Positions 41,706 to 49,217 of a stretch of 64,000 bases of DNA are shown here, piece after piece; the first letter of the stretch is position 1; every line of letters starts with the position of its first letter. A program made the translations under genes and the position numbers. Where the stretch lies: positions 186,001 to 250,000 of the forward strand of contig NZ_JADOBQ010000001.1 of NCBI RefSeq assembly GCF_015644665.1. Direction: 5' to 3'. Below the pieces are notes generated by a model, which saw nothing but the letters and a program-made list of their open reading frames with translations, made no database searches and was not told where the DNA came from. This stretch comes from Roseobacter sp. MH60115 (GTDB taxonomy: Bacteria > Pseudomonadota > Alphaproteobacteria > Rhodobacterales > Rhodobacteraceae).

Positions 41706-41743
41706 CGCTTTCATTGTTCTCAAAATATGCCCGCCGGAGGCGT
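41706..41743 (-). repeat. ATATTT-type intergenic repeat, copy 2
   Basis: Read on the minus strand this is GCCTCCGGCGGGC, then ATATTTTGAGAACAATGAAA, closely matching the second half of the element at 21297-21350. It starts four bases after the stop of the amidase gene, in the opposite orientation to that gene. Confidence 0.55.
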
Positions 41744-41761
41744 CCCAACGTGGATGAAATA

Positions 41762-41790
41762 TTGACGCCGCCTGCATTTGCGCGCATCAC
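41762..41790 (+). promoter_or_regulatory. Probable promoter of rnpB
   Basis: TTGACG at 41762-41767 and CATCAC at 41785-41790 are 17 bases apart and end six bases before the first paired base of the RNase P RNA. The -35 element is near consensus. Confidence 0.55.
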
Positions 41791-41796
41791 CACCCG

Positions 41797-42196
41797 GCGC
41801 GGAAGGCCGGATGACCGCGGCGCCGGGCAACCGGTGTCGAGGAAAGTCCGGACTCCAAAAAGCAACGGTGCCGGGTAACACCCGGGCAGGGCAACCTGAC
41901 GGAAAGCGCCACAGAAATGAAACCGCCAGCGGAAAGGTCGGGCAACCGAAACCGCCCGTGGGCAAGGGTGAAACGGTGGGGTAAGAGCCCACCGCGCCGC
42001 TGGCAGCAGCGGTGGCACGGCAAGCCCCACCGGGAGCAATGCCAAATAGGGATCGCGTGTCGCAAGGCAGGGCCGCTTTTGCCCCAGCAGATCCGGGTTG
42101 GCAGCTAGAGCCTGCCGGGCAACCGGCGGGCAAGAGGAATGGTCATCGAACCGGAGCAATCCGGGGAACAGAATCCGGCTTACAGGCCTTCCGCGC
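41797..42196 (+). ncRNA. rnpB: RNase P RNA, bacterial class A
   Basis: The ends pair as helix P1: GCGCGGAAGGCC at 41797-41808 with GGCCTTCCGCGC at 42185-42196. The conserved core is present: GAGGAAAGTCCGGACTCC at 41839-41856, GGGCAAGGGTGAAA-type sequence in the middle, and ACAGAATCCGGCTTACAGG before the 3' end, which together form P4 and the catalytic core. The length of about 400 bases is typical of alphaproteobacteria. This ribozyme removes the 5' leader of tRNA precursors. Confidence 0.96.
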
Positions 42197-42220
42197 ATAG
42201 ACATTTGAGGAACAGAGATC

Positions 42221-42928
42221 ATGCAACTGGACAATAAACTGGTGATCGTCACAGGCGGCAGCGACGGCATCGGCCGGCACATTTGCCTGAAGCTGGCAGC
42301 GGCGGGCTGCCGTCTGGCCATCCTGGGGCGCAACGCGGACCGACTGGCCAGCGCCGAGGCGGATACGCGCGCGGCAGGTGCTCCAGAGGCGCAGAGCTAC
42401 TCTTGCGACATGCAGGATCCGGCGGCGATTGCGACCACCGTTCAGGCCATTCTGGACGGGCAGGGCGCGCCCGACATCCTGATCAACAACGCAGGTATCT
42501 GGCACAAGACCGGTCCGCTGGACAGCATTGACGACGCGATGATCGAGGCCACGATCCAGACCAACCTGACAGGCACCATTCAATTGACCCGCGCGCTTTT
42601 GCTGACGTTACGCGCGCAGCCTGAGGCCGCTGTGCTCAACGTCATCTCCAAATCCGGCGTCGTGGCGCAGGCGGGGCAATCGGTCTACACTGCGACGAAA
42701 TACGGCATGCGCGGCTTCACCGACGTTTTGAAAGAGGATGAGCAGGAAAGCGGCGTGCGCATCGCCGGGCTCTATCAGTCGGGCACCAACACCGGCATGT
42801 TCGCAAAGGCGGGTGAAGAGGTGCCGAACCACATCTTCACCGAACCGGATGATCTGGCCGATGTGGTGGTTTTCATGCTGTCGCGGCCAGCGAAGCTCTG
42901 GATGCATGAGGTGCGCGTCGAATTGTAA
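42221..42928 (+). CDS. SDR family NAD(P)-dependent oxidoreductase
   Basis: A 235-residue classical short-chain dehydrogenase. The cofactor motif TGGSDGIG is at residues 11-18, NNAG at 89-92, and the catalytic set is Ser143, Tyr156 and Lys160 (YTATK). It is complete and of normal length. It begins 24 bases after rnpB with a weak AGG ribosome binding site and is not linked to another protein gene, so the substrate is unknown. Confidence 0.92.
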   Translation: MQLDNKLVIVTGGSDGIGRHICLKLAAAGCRLAILGRNADRLASAEADTRAAGAPEAQSYSCDMQDPAAIATTVQAILDGQGAPDILINNAGIWHKTGPLDSIDDAMIEATIQTNLTGTIQLTRALLLTLRAQPEAAVLNVISKSGVVAQAGQSVYTATKYGMRGFTDVLKEDEQESGVRIAGLYQSGTNTGMFAKAGEEVPNHIFTEPDDLADVVVFMLSRPAKLWMHEVRVEL

Positions 42929-43110
42929 GGCGCAGCAGGTGTAATCGCATTTCGCTTAATTTTAGGTCACATCGCGCTCGATGATGCCTAATTTTATATC
43001 ACTTCGTAAAATGCCCCCTTATTGAGCGGCATATCACCCCTTTGCTGTTTATTTCAGCAGGTCTTTGCACCACCCCGTTGCGCACTTGAATATGGGGAAG
43101 GATCAAAGAC

Positions 43111-44292
43111 ATGAACGGAGCGGATACCGCCTGGATCATCGTGGCCACGGCACTGGTGCTGTTTATGACATTGCCAGGTCTGGCGCTTTTTTACGGCGGG
43201 CTTGTGCGCGCGCGCAATGTGCTCAGCGTTTTCATGCAGTGCTTTTCGATTGCCTGCCTGATGAGCATTCTCTGGCTGGCTGCCGGGTATTCCATCGCCT
43301 TTGGCGACGGCAACGCCTATTGGGGTGGTCTGGGCAAGGCCTTTCTGAACGGGGTCGACGCGGACAGCCTTTCCGGCACCATCCCCGAAGTGCTGTTCTT
43401 TGCCTTCCAGATGACCTTTGCGATCATCACACCGGCGCTAATCGTGGGCGCCTATGTCGAGCGCATCGGGTATGGGTTCGTGCTGCTCTTCTCCAGCCTG
43501 TGGATGCTGATCTGCTATGCGCCCGTGGCGCATTGGATCTGGGGCGGCGGGTTGCTGGCCGGGGCGGAATGGTCGCTGTTCGCCGACGGCGTGAATGATT
43601 TCGCCGGTGGCATCGTGGTGCACCAGACCGCGGGGATCGCAGCGCTGGTGCTGGCGGCGATGCTGGGGCCGCGCAAGGGCAAACACCAGCCGCCGCACAA
43701 CCCGGGCATGGTGATGATTGGGGCGGCAATGCTCTGGGTCGGCTGGTTTGGCTTCAATGGTGGGTCGCAACTGGCCGCAGACGGCGGGGCCGCAATGGCG
43801 CTGACGGTCACGCATATCTCCGCGGCAACCGCCTCGCTGACATGGGCCGCGTGGGAGAAATTTCGCTACGGCAAGGCCTCTCTCGTGGGCATGGTCACGG
43901 GCACCATTGCGGGGCTCGCTTCCATCACACCCGCCTCCGGTTCCGTCGGTCCGGTTGAGGCGCTGTTCATCGGGGCCGTTGCAGGCATCATGTGTCAGGA
44001 GCTGTGCGGGGTCGTGAAGAACGTCCTCAAGATCGACGACACGCTGGATGTCTTCGCCGTGCACGGCGTGGGTGGCATGTTCGGCATTATCATGCTGGCG
44101 GGTTTCGGTCACGCCTCCTGGGTGGCGCAACTGGGCGGGCTGGCGGTTGTCGGCGCCTGGACATTGGTCACCACGGTTCTGATCATTCTGGTGGCGCGTG
44201 TGATCATGCCGCTGCGCGTCAGCGACGAGGATGAAACCAACGGTCTTGACCTCTCCGCTCACGGCGAACGCGCCTACGATATCACCTCGTAA
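43111..44292 (+). CDS. amt: Ammonium transporter
   Basis: A 393-residue Amt/MEP/Rh-family protein with about eleven hydrophobic segments. The N-terminal LFYGGLVRARNVLSVF, the twin pore histidines (in FAGGIVVHQTAG and FAVHGVGG) and the WFGFNGGS stretch are typical. It conducts ammonium or ammonia across the inner membrane. No glnK/glnB PII gene precedes it, unlike the common arrangement, so PII control would be in trans. A strong terminator follows at 44315. The 182-base upstream region is AT-richer and has no sigma-54 element with correct spacing. Confidence 0.95.
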   Translation: MNGADTAWIIVATALVLFMTLPGLALFYGGLVRARNVLSVFMQCFSIACLMSILWLAAGYSIAFGDGNAYWGGLGKAFLNGVDADSLSGTIPEVLFFAFQMTFAIITPALIVGAYVERIGYGFVLLFSSLWMLICYAPVAHWIWGGGLLAGAEWSLFADGVNDFAGGIVVHQTAGIAALVLAAMLGPRKGKHQPPHNPGMVMIGAAMLWVGWFGFNGGSQLAADGGAAMALTVTHISAATASLTWAAWEKFRYGKASLVGMVTGTIAGLASITPASGSVGPVEALFIGAVAGIMCQELCGVVKNVLKIDDTLDVFAVHGVGGMFGIIMLAGFGHASWVAQLGGLAVVGAWTLVTTVLIILVARVIMPLRVSDEDETNGLDLSAHGERAYDITS

Positions 44293-44314
44293 TTCGAGGG
44301 AACATCGACGTCTC

Positions 44315-44346
44315 AAGGCCAGCGCATGCTCCTGCGCTGGCCTTTT
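44315..44346 (+). terminator. Rho-independent terminator after the ammonium transporter
   Basis: AAGGCCAGCGCA (44315-44326) pairs perfectly with TGCGCTGGCCTT (44333-44344) around a six-base loop, and the stem ends in TTTT. Confidence 0.9.
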
Positions 44347-44389
44347 CAGTAGGAGCAGAAGGCTTGGTTAGAATACCTGCCTTTTGCGG

Positions 44390-44417
44390 TTGACTCAGGC
44401 ACCCATCCGGGTAAAAG
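44390..44417 (+). promoter_or_regulatory. Probable promoter of rpmG
   Basis: TTGACT at 44390-44395 and TAAAAG at 44412-44417 are 16 bases apart, about 60 bases before the rpmG start. Transcription would start near 44424. Confidence 0.5.
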
Positions 44418-44476
44418 CCGGGTTTCAGGATTCACGCAGTCCCTCACCGGAGGCGCGCTGCAGCAGGAGAAGAACC

Positions 44477-44644
44477 ATGGCCAAGCCAACCACGATCAAG
44501 ATTCGTCTGAACTCCTCGGCGGGAACAGGCCATTTCTACGTCACCAAGAAAAACGCCCGCACCATGACCGAGAAAATGGTCGTGCGGAAGTATGACCCGG
44601 TGGCGCGTAAGCACGTCGAGTACAAGGAAGGCAAGATCAAGTAA
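44477..44644 (+). CDS. rpmG: 50S ribosomal protein L33
   Basis: A 55-residue basic protein matching L33: [13 protein letters not shown], then [14 protein letters not shown], and [14 protein letters not shown]. The form lacks the zinc-binding cysteines (C-minus type), as is usual in Proteobacteria. AGGAG lies eight bases before the ATG. Its own promoter and a strong terminator at 44671 show a single-gene unit. Confidence 0.97.
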   Translation: MAKPTTIKIRLNSSAGTGHFYVTKKNARTMTEKMVVRKYDPVARKHVEYKEGKIK

Positions 44645-44670
44645 GATCAGCCTTCGCGATGATCGAAAGG

Positions 44671-44694
44671 CCGCGCTTCAAGCGCGGTTTTTTT
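44671..44694 (+). terminator. Rho-independent terminator after rpmG
   Basis: CCGCGC (44671-44676) pairs with GCGCGG (44682-44687) around TTCAA, followed by seven T residues. Confidence 0.92.
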
Positions 44695-44710
44695 GTGCGC
44701 ATGGTCCTGC

Positions 44711-45169
44711 CTAGGGGGCGTCGGCAGGATCGCCTGCCAGCGTGGTGAACCAGCGTGTTCCCGTGTCGCGGTCCAGATGCTGCACGCGGTCTTGGTCCGG
44801 GTATGTCACCTTGTCCTGCGGCGCGCGTGTCCCGACCACCACATAGCGCGCGGGCACGTCTGTGTGATTGCGCATCCGGTGCGCCAGAGGCGCGCCTGCT
44901 TTCCAGCAGGCCGCATCGCCGGGTGCCAAGAGGGTCGCTACACCGTCTTCATAGAGGGTGACCTGGCCGGACAGCAGCAGCACCATCTCATCTTCCTCCG
45001 CATGCCAATGGGCCAGCGAACTCCATGCACCGGGGGCAAGTTCTTCGACACATGCGCCGAATTGGCTGAGGCCGCCGGTGTCGCTGATCAACTCGGTGCG
45101 GAAGTCCCCAAGGGGATCATTTGCGTGGCTTTGGTTGATTTTTGCCGTGCCGGACTTGATGACTGCCAT
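44711..45169 (-). CDS. Cupin domain protein
   Basis: A 152-residue protein with a single cupin barrel. The first cupin motif is visible as SSLAHWHAEEDEMVLLLSG (two His and a Glu as metal ligands) and the second as LLAPGDAACWKAGAPLAHRM. A C-terminal extension includes TRWFTTLAGD. Such proteins bind a metal and often a small acid or sugar; the function here is unknown. The ATG at 45169 follows GGGGAG. It is downstream of the Bax-inhibitor gene on the same strand, separated by a terminator. Confidence 0.87.
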   Translation of the reverse strand: MAVIKSGTAKINQSHANDPLGDFRTELISDTGGLSQFGACVEELAPGAWSSLAHWHAEEDEMVLLLSGQVTLYEDGVATLLAPGDAACWKAGAPLAHRMRNHTDVPARYVVVGTRAPQDKVTYPDQDRVQHLDRDTGTRWFTTLAGDPADAP

Positions 45170-45234
45170 GTTTCTCCCCGGGAATGCGGTTTGCGGACGC
45201 GATGCTGGTACCGGGAGTATCTCAACCGGCGGAA

Positions 45235-45266
45235 ACAAAAAAGGCCGGTCCCGTGAGGAACCGGCC
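45235..45266 (-). terminator. Rho-independent terminator after the Bax-inhibitor-1 gene
   Basis: On the minus strand GGCCGGTTCC pairs with GGGACCGGCC (one G-U) around TCAC and is followed by six T residues. It lies 22 bases past the stop of the Bax-inhibitor-1 gene and shields the cupin gene. Confidence 0.88.
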
Positions 45267-45288
45267 CAATTCTTAAATCGAGTGTCGC

Positions 45289-46026
45289 TTATTCGCGATT
45301 GCCGAAGAGCGACAGCAGCATCATGAACATGTTGATAAAGTTCAGATACAGGCTCAAGGCGCCCATGATACCGGACTTCTGCAGCCATTCCTGGTCGCCG
45401 TGATGGGCATGGGCCAGGTAGGTGTTTTTGATGTTCTGCGTGTCATAGGCTGTGAGGCCCGCAAAGATCAGAACACCAATGGCGGAGATCGCGAACATGA
45501 TGGCAGGGCTGCCAAGGAAAATGTTCACGATGGAGGCCACGATCAGACCGATCACGCCCATGATCAGGAAGCTGCCCCAGCCGGAAATGTCCTTCTTGGT
45601 GGTGTAGCCCCAAAGCGACAGACCCGCGAAAGCAATCGAGGTGATCAGGAAGATCTGCGCAATCGAGAAGCCGGTGAAGGCCACGAAAATCCACGAGATC
45701 GACAGACCCATGACCGCCGCGAAGGCGTAAAAGAACAGCTGAGCCGCTGCCGCAGACAGGCGATTGATGGCGGCGCCGAAGGCAAAGACCATGCCCAGCG
45801 GTGCGAACATGATGATCCAACCCAGAATGTTGGGCTGCAGTGTGACCGGGTCACGGAAGACAGACAGCAAACCCGGCGCCGTGCCGACGGCCCAAGCCAC
45901 TGCGAATGTGATCAACATGCCTACGGACATCGTGCCGTAGACTTTGTTCATATGGGCGCGCAGCCCCTCATCAATCTGGGCGGCGCGGGATCCGGCCGTT
46001 GACCGGATTGTATTCACGTCAGCCAT
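45289..46026 (-). CDS. Bax inhibitor-1/YccA family membrane protein
   Basis: A 245-residue protein with seven hydrophobic segments and the Bax-inhibitor-1 signature near the end (GLTAYDTQNIKNTYL, then ALSLYLNFINMFMMLLSLFG). The first 25 residues are soluble. Bacterial members such as YccA and BsYetJ form pH-dependent calcium leak channels or modulate the FtsH protease; which applies here is open. The ATG at 46026 has GGAGG upstream. It is monocistronic, with its own terminator. Confidence 0.94.
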   Translation of the reverse strand: MADVNTIRSTAGSRAAQIDEGLRAHMNKVYGTMSVGMLITFAVAWAVGTAPGLLSVFRDPVTLQPNILGWIIMFAPLGMVFAFGAAINRLSAAAAQLFFYAFAAVMGLSISWIFVAFTGFSIAQIFLITSIAFAGLSLWGYTTKKDISGWGSFLIMGVIGLIVASIVNIFLGSPAIMFAISAIGVLIFAGLTAYDTQNIKNTYLAHAHHGDQEWLQKSGIMGALSLYLNFINMFMMLLSLFGNRE

Positions 46027-46199
46027 TAAGACCTCCACTTGAAACTCAATGCGCGTCAGACCTTCTGCGCGCTCTGGCACGAATATCGTGCTCAGACCGG
46101 TGCATTTCAAGGTTTTTCGGTCGGGAATGTGCCGGTTTGGGGCGATTTGGGTAATAAAGTGTTAACGCGGTGTCTGACACGGCGCGAAAGAACACGGTT

Positions 46200-46418
46200 T
46201 CAACGATTTATCCAGGTGCTGGGGACATCCCACAGATGGCGCCGCGCCTCTCGCTGTGCGGCCTCGCTATCGATTCCAATGTCTTCCAAAGCACGCGCAT
46301 CCAGCTGTGCCAGCGCCCGGCGCGAGCGCCACAGAGCCAGATAGGACAGCAGACCGAAGTGGCGGCGGCGGTGAGGAACACCTTTGGTGTGTCCGGAAAC
46401 GTGATCAATCAAAGCCAT
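46200..46418 (-). CDS. DUF1127 small protein
   Basis: A 72-residue protein whose C-terminal half is a DUF1127 motif: SRRALAQLDARALEDIGIDSEAAQREARR. DUF1127 proteins are small arginine-rich, often stress-induced and RNA-binding. The ATG at 46418 has GAGAGGA upstream; a frame extension to 46490 has no family match. It is divergent from a LysR regulator with a perfect T-N11-A palindrome between them, and LysR control is likely. Confidence 0.85.
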   Translation of the reverse strand: MALIDHVSGHTKGVPHRRRHFGLLSYLALWRSRRALAQLDARALEDIGIDSEAAQREARRHLWDVPSTWINR

Positions 46419-46454
46419 TTTATAGTTCCTCTCGTGATGTATGAGGTCGTTTTC

Positions 46455-46469
46455 ATCAAGTGACTTGAT
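46455..46469. promoter_or_regulatory. LysR-type operator, perfect 7-1-7 palindrome
   Basis: ATCAAGTGACTTGAT is a perfect inverted repeat with one central base and contains the LysR consensus T-N11-A (T at 46456, A at 46468). It lies 36 bases from the DUF1127 start and 65 from the LysR start, the usual site for autoregulation and control of a divergent gene. Confidence 0.65.
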
Positions 46470-46534
46470 ATATGGCCAATCATCATTCATATTGAAAACG
46501 AATGTTTGTGACGCATTGAATCAAGGATAGTGAT

Positions 46535-47410
46535 ATGAGAAACCTCGACATCACCACGTTACGCTCTTTTGTGGCGGTCGCGGATGCCGGGGGCGTCACA
46601 CGCGCCGCTGGTTTCCTGCATCTGACCCAATCGGCGGTTTCAATGCAGCTGAAACGCCTCGAAGAACTGCTGGATGTTGAGCTTCTCGACCGCTCGGGGC
46701 GGACGATTGCCCTGACGGCCTCGGGGGAACAGCTGCTGGTCTACGCGCGCCGCATGGTGGCCTTGAACGACGAGGTGATCGGGCGCCTGACGGATCAGGC
46801 TTATGAGGGGGAGATCATCCTCGGCGTCCCGCATGACATTGTCTACCCGGCGATTCCGCAGGTTTTGAAACGCTTTCATGCGGCGTTCCCACAGGTGAAG
46901 GTACATCTTGTCTCCTCCTACACCCGCGCCCTGAAGGACAAGTTCGGCCGGGGGGAATGCGACCTGATCCTAACGACGGAGAACACGGTTGATCCGGGGG
47001 GCGTCACCCTCATCCGGAAGCCATTGTTGTGGATCGGTGCGCCCGGTGGCGCGGCCTGGCGGTGCAAACCGCTCAACCTGGCCTTCGGACGGCTGTGCAC
47101 GTTCCGTCCCCGGGTTGTCGAGGCTTTGGATGCGGCGGGCATCGAATGGGAGGTGATCGTCGAGACCGAAAGTGATCGCACGATCGAAGCCACGGTCAGC
47201 GCCGATCTGGCCGTGCACACCATGATCGAAGGCACCGAGCCGCCGCATCTGGAACCGATTGATCACGGGGGAGGGTTGCCGGAACTGCCGCACCAGCTGA
47301 TCAACCTATACGGGGCGCAAGCCACCAAGGGGGTTGTGCATGACACGCTGGCCGATTTCCTGCGGCGTGCCTTCTCCGGGTCGGACGCGGTGCGTTTGAA
47401 AATTGCGTGA
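46535..47410 (+). CDS. LysR family transcriptional regulator
   Basis: A 291-residue protein. The N-terminal winged helix-turn-helix (about 3-60) has LRSFVAVADAGGVTRAAGFLHLTQSAVSMQLKRLE in pieces typical of LysR, and a periplasmic-binding-protein-like effector domain follows (about 90-280). Family members bind T-N11-A palindromes and respond to small ligands. It is divergent from a DUF1127 gene, a recurring pair in Rhodobacteraceae as far as I know. The effector is unknown. A hairpin with a short T run at 47503 may end its transcript. Confidence 0.93.
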   Translation: MRNLDITTLRSFVAVADAGGVTRAAGFLHLTQSAVSMQLKRLEELLDVELLDRSGRTIALTASGEQLLVYARRMVALNDEVIGRLTDQAYEGEIILGVPHDIVYPAIPQVLKRFHAAFPQVKVHLVSSYTRALKDKFGRGECDLILTTENTVDPGGVTLIRKPLLWIGAPGGAAWRCKPLNLAFGRLCTFRPRVVEALDAAGIEWEVIVETESDRTIEATVSADLAVHTMIEGTEPPHLEPIDHGGGLPELPHQLINLYGAQATKGVVHDTLADFLRRAFSGSDAVRLKIA

Positions 47411-47932
47411 ACTGGCATCGCCATATTCAAAAGCGGCGGCACTTGGATTCGGCAGGAGTCACCGGGGGTTACGGTCAAAAAAATGCGAAAATTTCGCTTG
47501 GCTTGGCAATTTTTTGCCAATTTTGCGCAGAACGGGCAATTTCCGCCTATTGATTTCAAGCCTGCTATACTGCCGCCGGGAAAGGGCTCAGAAATTCTAG
47601 CCTGCGGCGAAAAAGTTAACGCAAACACGGTAAAAATCAACTTATAAGTGTATTTATCCAGATAAATTTGATCAAATATAAAAAATTTTAAACGAAAAGC
47701 GGCAACGCAGAATTTGGCGCAAAAATCACTGATTTCGCTGAAAAAGACCCCTTATGATTGTCTGGACTAACGGTCTGCTCACTTTATTGGGAAGCGATTA
47801 TTATTGATCGGATAGTGAATTTCACTATTGTTCGCCGACATATCGGTTTTGTGGTGATCGCGGCTAGGTTGTGCCAAGGAGCAGTCCAGTCGAGGACCAC
47901 CTTTTAACAAGGTTTATGCAAGGAATAAGCAA
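47411..47932. other. 522-base AT-rich intergenic region rich in palindromes
   Basis: No gene is supported here. Base composition is clearly more AT-rich than its neighbours. It contains GCGAAAATTTCGC (47486-47498), a TTGGCAA/TTGCCAA hairpin followed by TTTT (47503-47524, a possible weak terminator for the LysR gene), ACTTATAAGT (47640-47649), TTTATC-CA-GATAAA (47653-47666), ATTTGATCAAAT (47666-47677) and ATAGTGAATTTCACTAT (47812-47828). The right half is probably the promoter and untranslated leader of the HTH regulator at 47933. An unannotated small RNA cannot be excluded. Confidence 0.6.
47812..47828. promoter_or_regulatory. Operator-like palindrome upstream of the HTH regulator
   Basis: ATAGTGAA-T-TTCACTAT is a perfect 8-1-8 inverted repeat about 105 bases before the start of the XRE-type regulator. 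HTH_3 dimers of this kind often bind such a site to control their own gene. A TTGATC eight bases to its left could be a -35 element. Confidence 0.5.
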
Positions 47933-48304
47933 ATGGTACATGTCGTAGACGTTCATGTTGGAAAACGTATTCGCCAGCGGCGCTGGCTTGTCGGAATGAC
48001 ACAGCAGAAACTCGCGGAATGTGTCGGAATCAAATTCCAGCAGATCCAGAAATACGAAACAGGTGCCAATCGCGTCAGCGCATCCCGTCTTTGGGATATC
48101 GCCGATGCATTGGAAGTCGACGTGGCCTTCTTTTTCGAAGGTCTGAAATCGGACGCTGAAAGCCCGGCAGAACAAGACTCGATCCCGGCGGATATGATGG
48201 GCGACAAGGAAGCAATGGATCTCGTTCGGTCCTACTATGCGATCCCTGAGAACCAACGCCGCCGCCTGTTCGAACTGGCACGCGTTCTGAGCGACGTCGC
48301 CTGA
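47933..48304 (+). CDS. XRE-type transcriptional regulator, PraR/PhrR-like
   Basis: A 123-residue protein. Residues 7-65 form a Cro/CI-type helix-turn-helix (VGKRIRQRRWLVGMTQQKLAE, then FQQIQKYETGANRVSASRLWDIA in part), and the C-terminal 55 residues include DLVRSYYAIPENQRRRLFELA. This is the layout of the PraR/PhrR group of alphaproteobacterial regulators, known in rhizobia from quorum-sensing and stress control. No partner gene is adjacent; it has a long palindrome-rich leader. Targets here are unknown. Confidence 0.88.
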   Translation: MVHVVDVHVGKRIRQRRWLVGMTQQKLAECVGIKFQQIQKYETGANRVSASRLWDIADALEVDVAFFFEGLKSDAESPAEQDSIPADMMGDKEAMDLVRSYYAIPENQRRRLFELARVLSDVA

Positions 48305-48404
48305 TATTTCTGGGGTTTTCGTGAGACCGCGGCTTAGAGTGCTGCATGCATGAATACCGCGCGCAAGGCTTGCGCCGATGCGCGCGGACTGGCACCAGTC
48401 GGGT

Positions 48405-49217
48405 ATGACCCTATCACCTGATACCGTTGAACTCGAAAACATCGACACAATTGCGCAGCGCATGGCGGATGCAGCACGTGCAGCCATTCTGCCGTACTTC
48501 CGGCAGGCAGGACTAGATTCCGAAAACAAGCTGGCAGACGGGTTTGACCCCGTCACCGAAGCCGACCGCGCAGCGGAACGTGCCATGCGTGCCATTCTGG
48601 AAGAAAACTGCCCAGATGATGCTATTCTGGGCGAAGAGTACGGCCAATCCAATGGAACAAGCGGGCGCACATGGGTGCTCGACCCGATCGACGGCACCCG
48701 CGGGTTTGTCAGCGGCACCCCGACCTGGGGTGTATTGATCGCCGTCTCGAACGCACGGGGCCCATACTATGGCCTGGTGGATCAGCCTTATATCGCAGAG
48801 CGGTTCATTGGCAGCGCGGCAAAGGCCGAATTGACGGGACCATCCGGCACATCCGTGTTGAAGACACGGTCCACCAAGGCGTTGCACGACGCAATTGTGT
48901 TCACCACATTCCCCGAAGTCGGCACGCCGCAGGAAGCTGCCGCCTTTCGCGCTGTCGCGGAAAAGGCCAAGCTGACGCGTTACGGGATGGATTGCTATGC
49001 CTATGCCTTGTTGGCCGCCGGGCAGGTTGATCTGGTCATCGAGGCCGGATTGCAGGCGTATGACATCCAGGCGCCGATTGCGGTGATCGAAGCGGCGGGC
49101 GGCATTGTCACGAACTGGGAGGGCGACCCGGCACATGAAGGGGGGCGGGCCCTGGCTGCTGCGAACGCAGACATCCACGCGCAGGCGCTCGCCCTGTTGC
49201 AAGAGAGCGCTGCGTGA
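48405..49217 (+). CDS. hisN: Histidinol-phosphatase, inositol-monophosphatase family
   Basis: A 270-residue magnesium-dependent phosphatase. Metal-binding motifs are GEEYG, WVLDPIDGTRGFVSGTP and the C-terminal YDIQAPIAVIEAAGG. The sequence around DPIDGTRGF and the length fit the HisN type used for histidine biosynthesis in Actinobacteria and Alphaproteobacteria, although inositol-1-phosphatase activity cannot be excluded. An in-frame ATG at 48378 is an alternative start. It overlaps the following deaminase gene by four bases. Confidence 0.85.
   Translation: MTLSPDTVELENIDTIAQRMADAARAAILPYFRQAGLDSENKLADGFDPVTEADRAAERAMRAILEENCPDDAILGEEYGQSNGTSGRTWVLDPIDGTRGFVSGTPTWGVLIAVSNARGPYYGLVDQPYIAERFIGSAAKAELTGPSGTSVLKTRSTKALHDAIVFTTFPEVGTPQEAAAFRAVAEKAKLTRYGMDCYAYALLAAGQVDLVIEAGLQAYDIQAPIAVIEAAGGIVTNWEGDPAHEGGRALAAANADIHAQALALLQESAA

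Noticed and set aside
43040-43110. Sigma-54 promoter before the ammonium transporter
   Set aside because: A GG and GC pair is present near 43031-43048 but separated by 14 bases where 10 are required.
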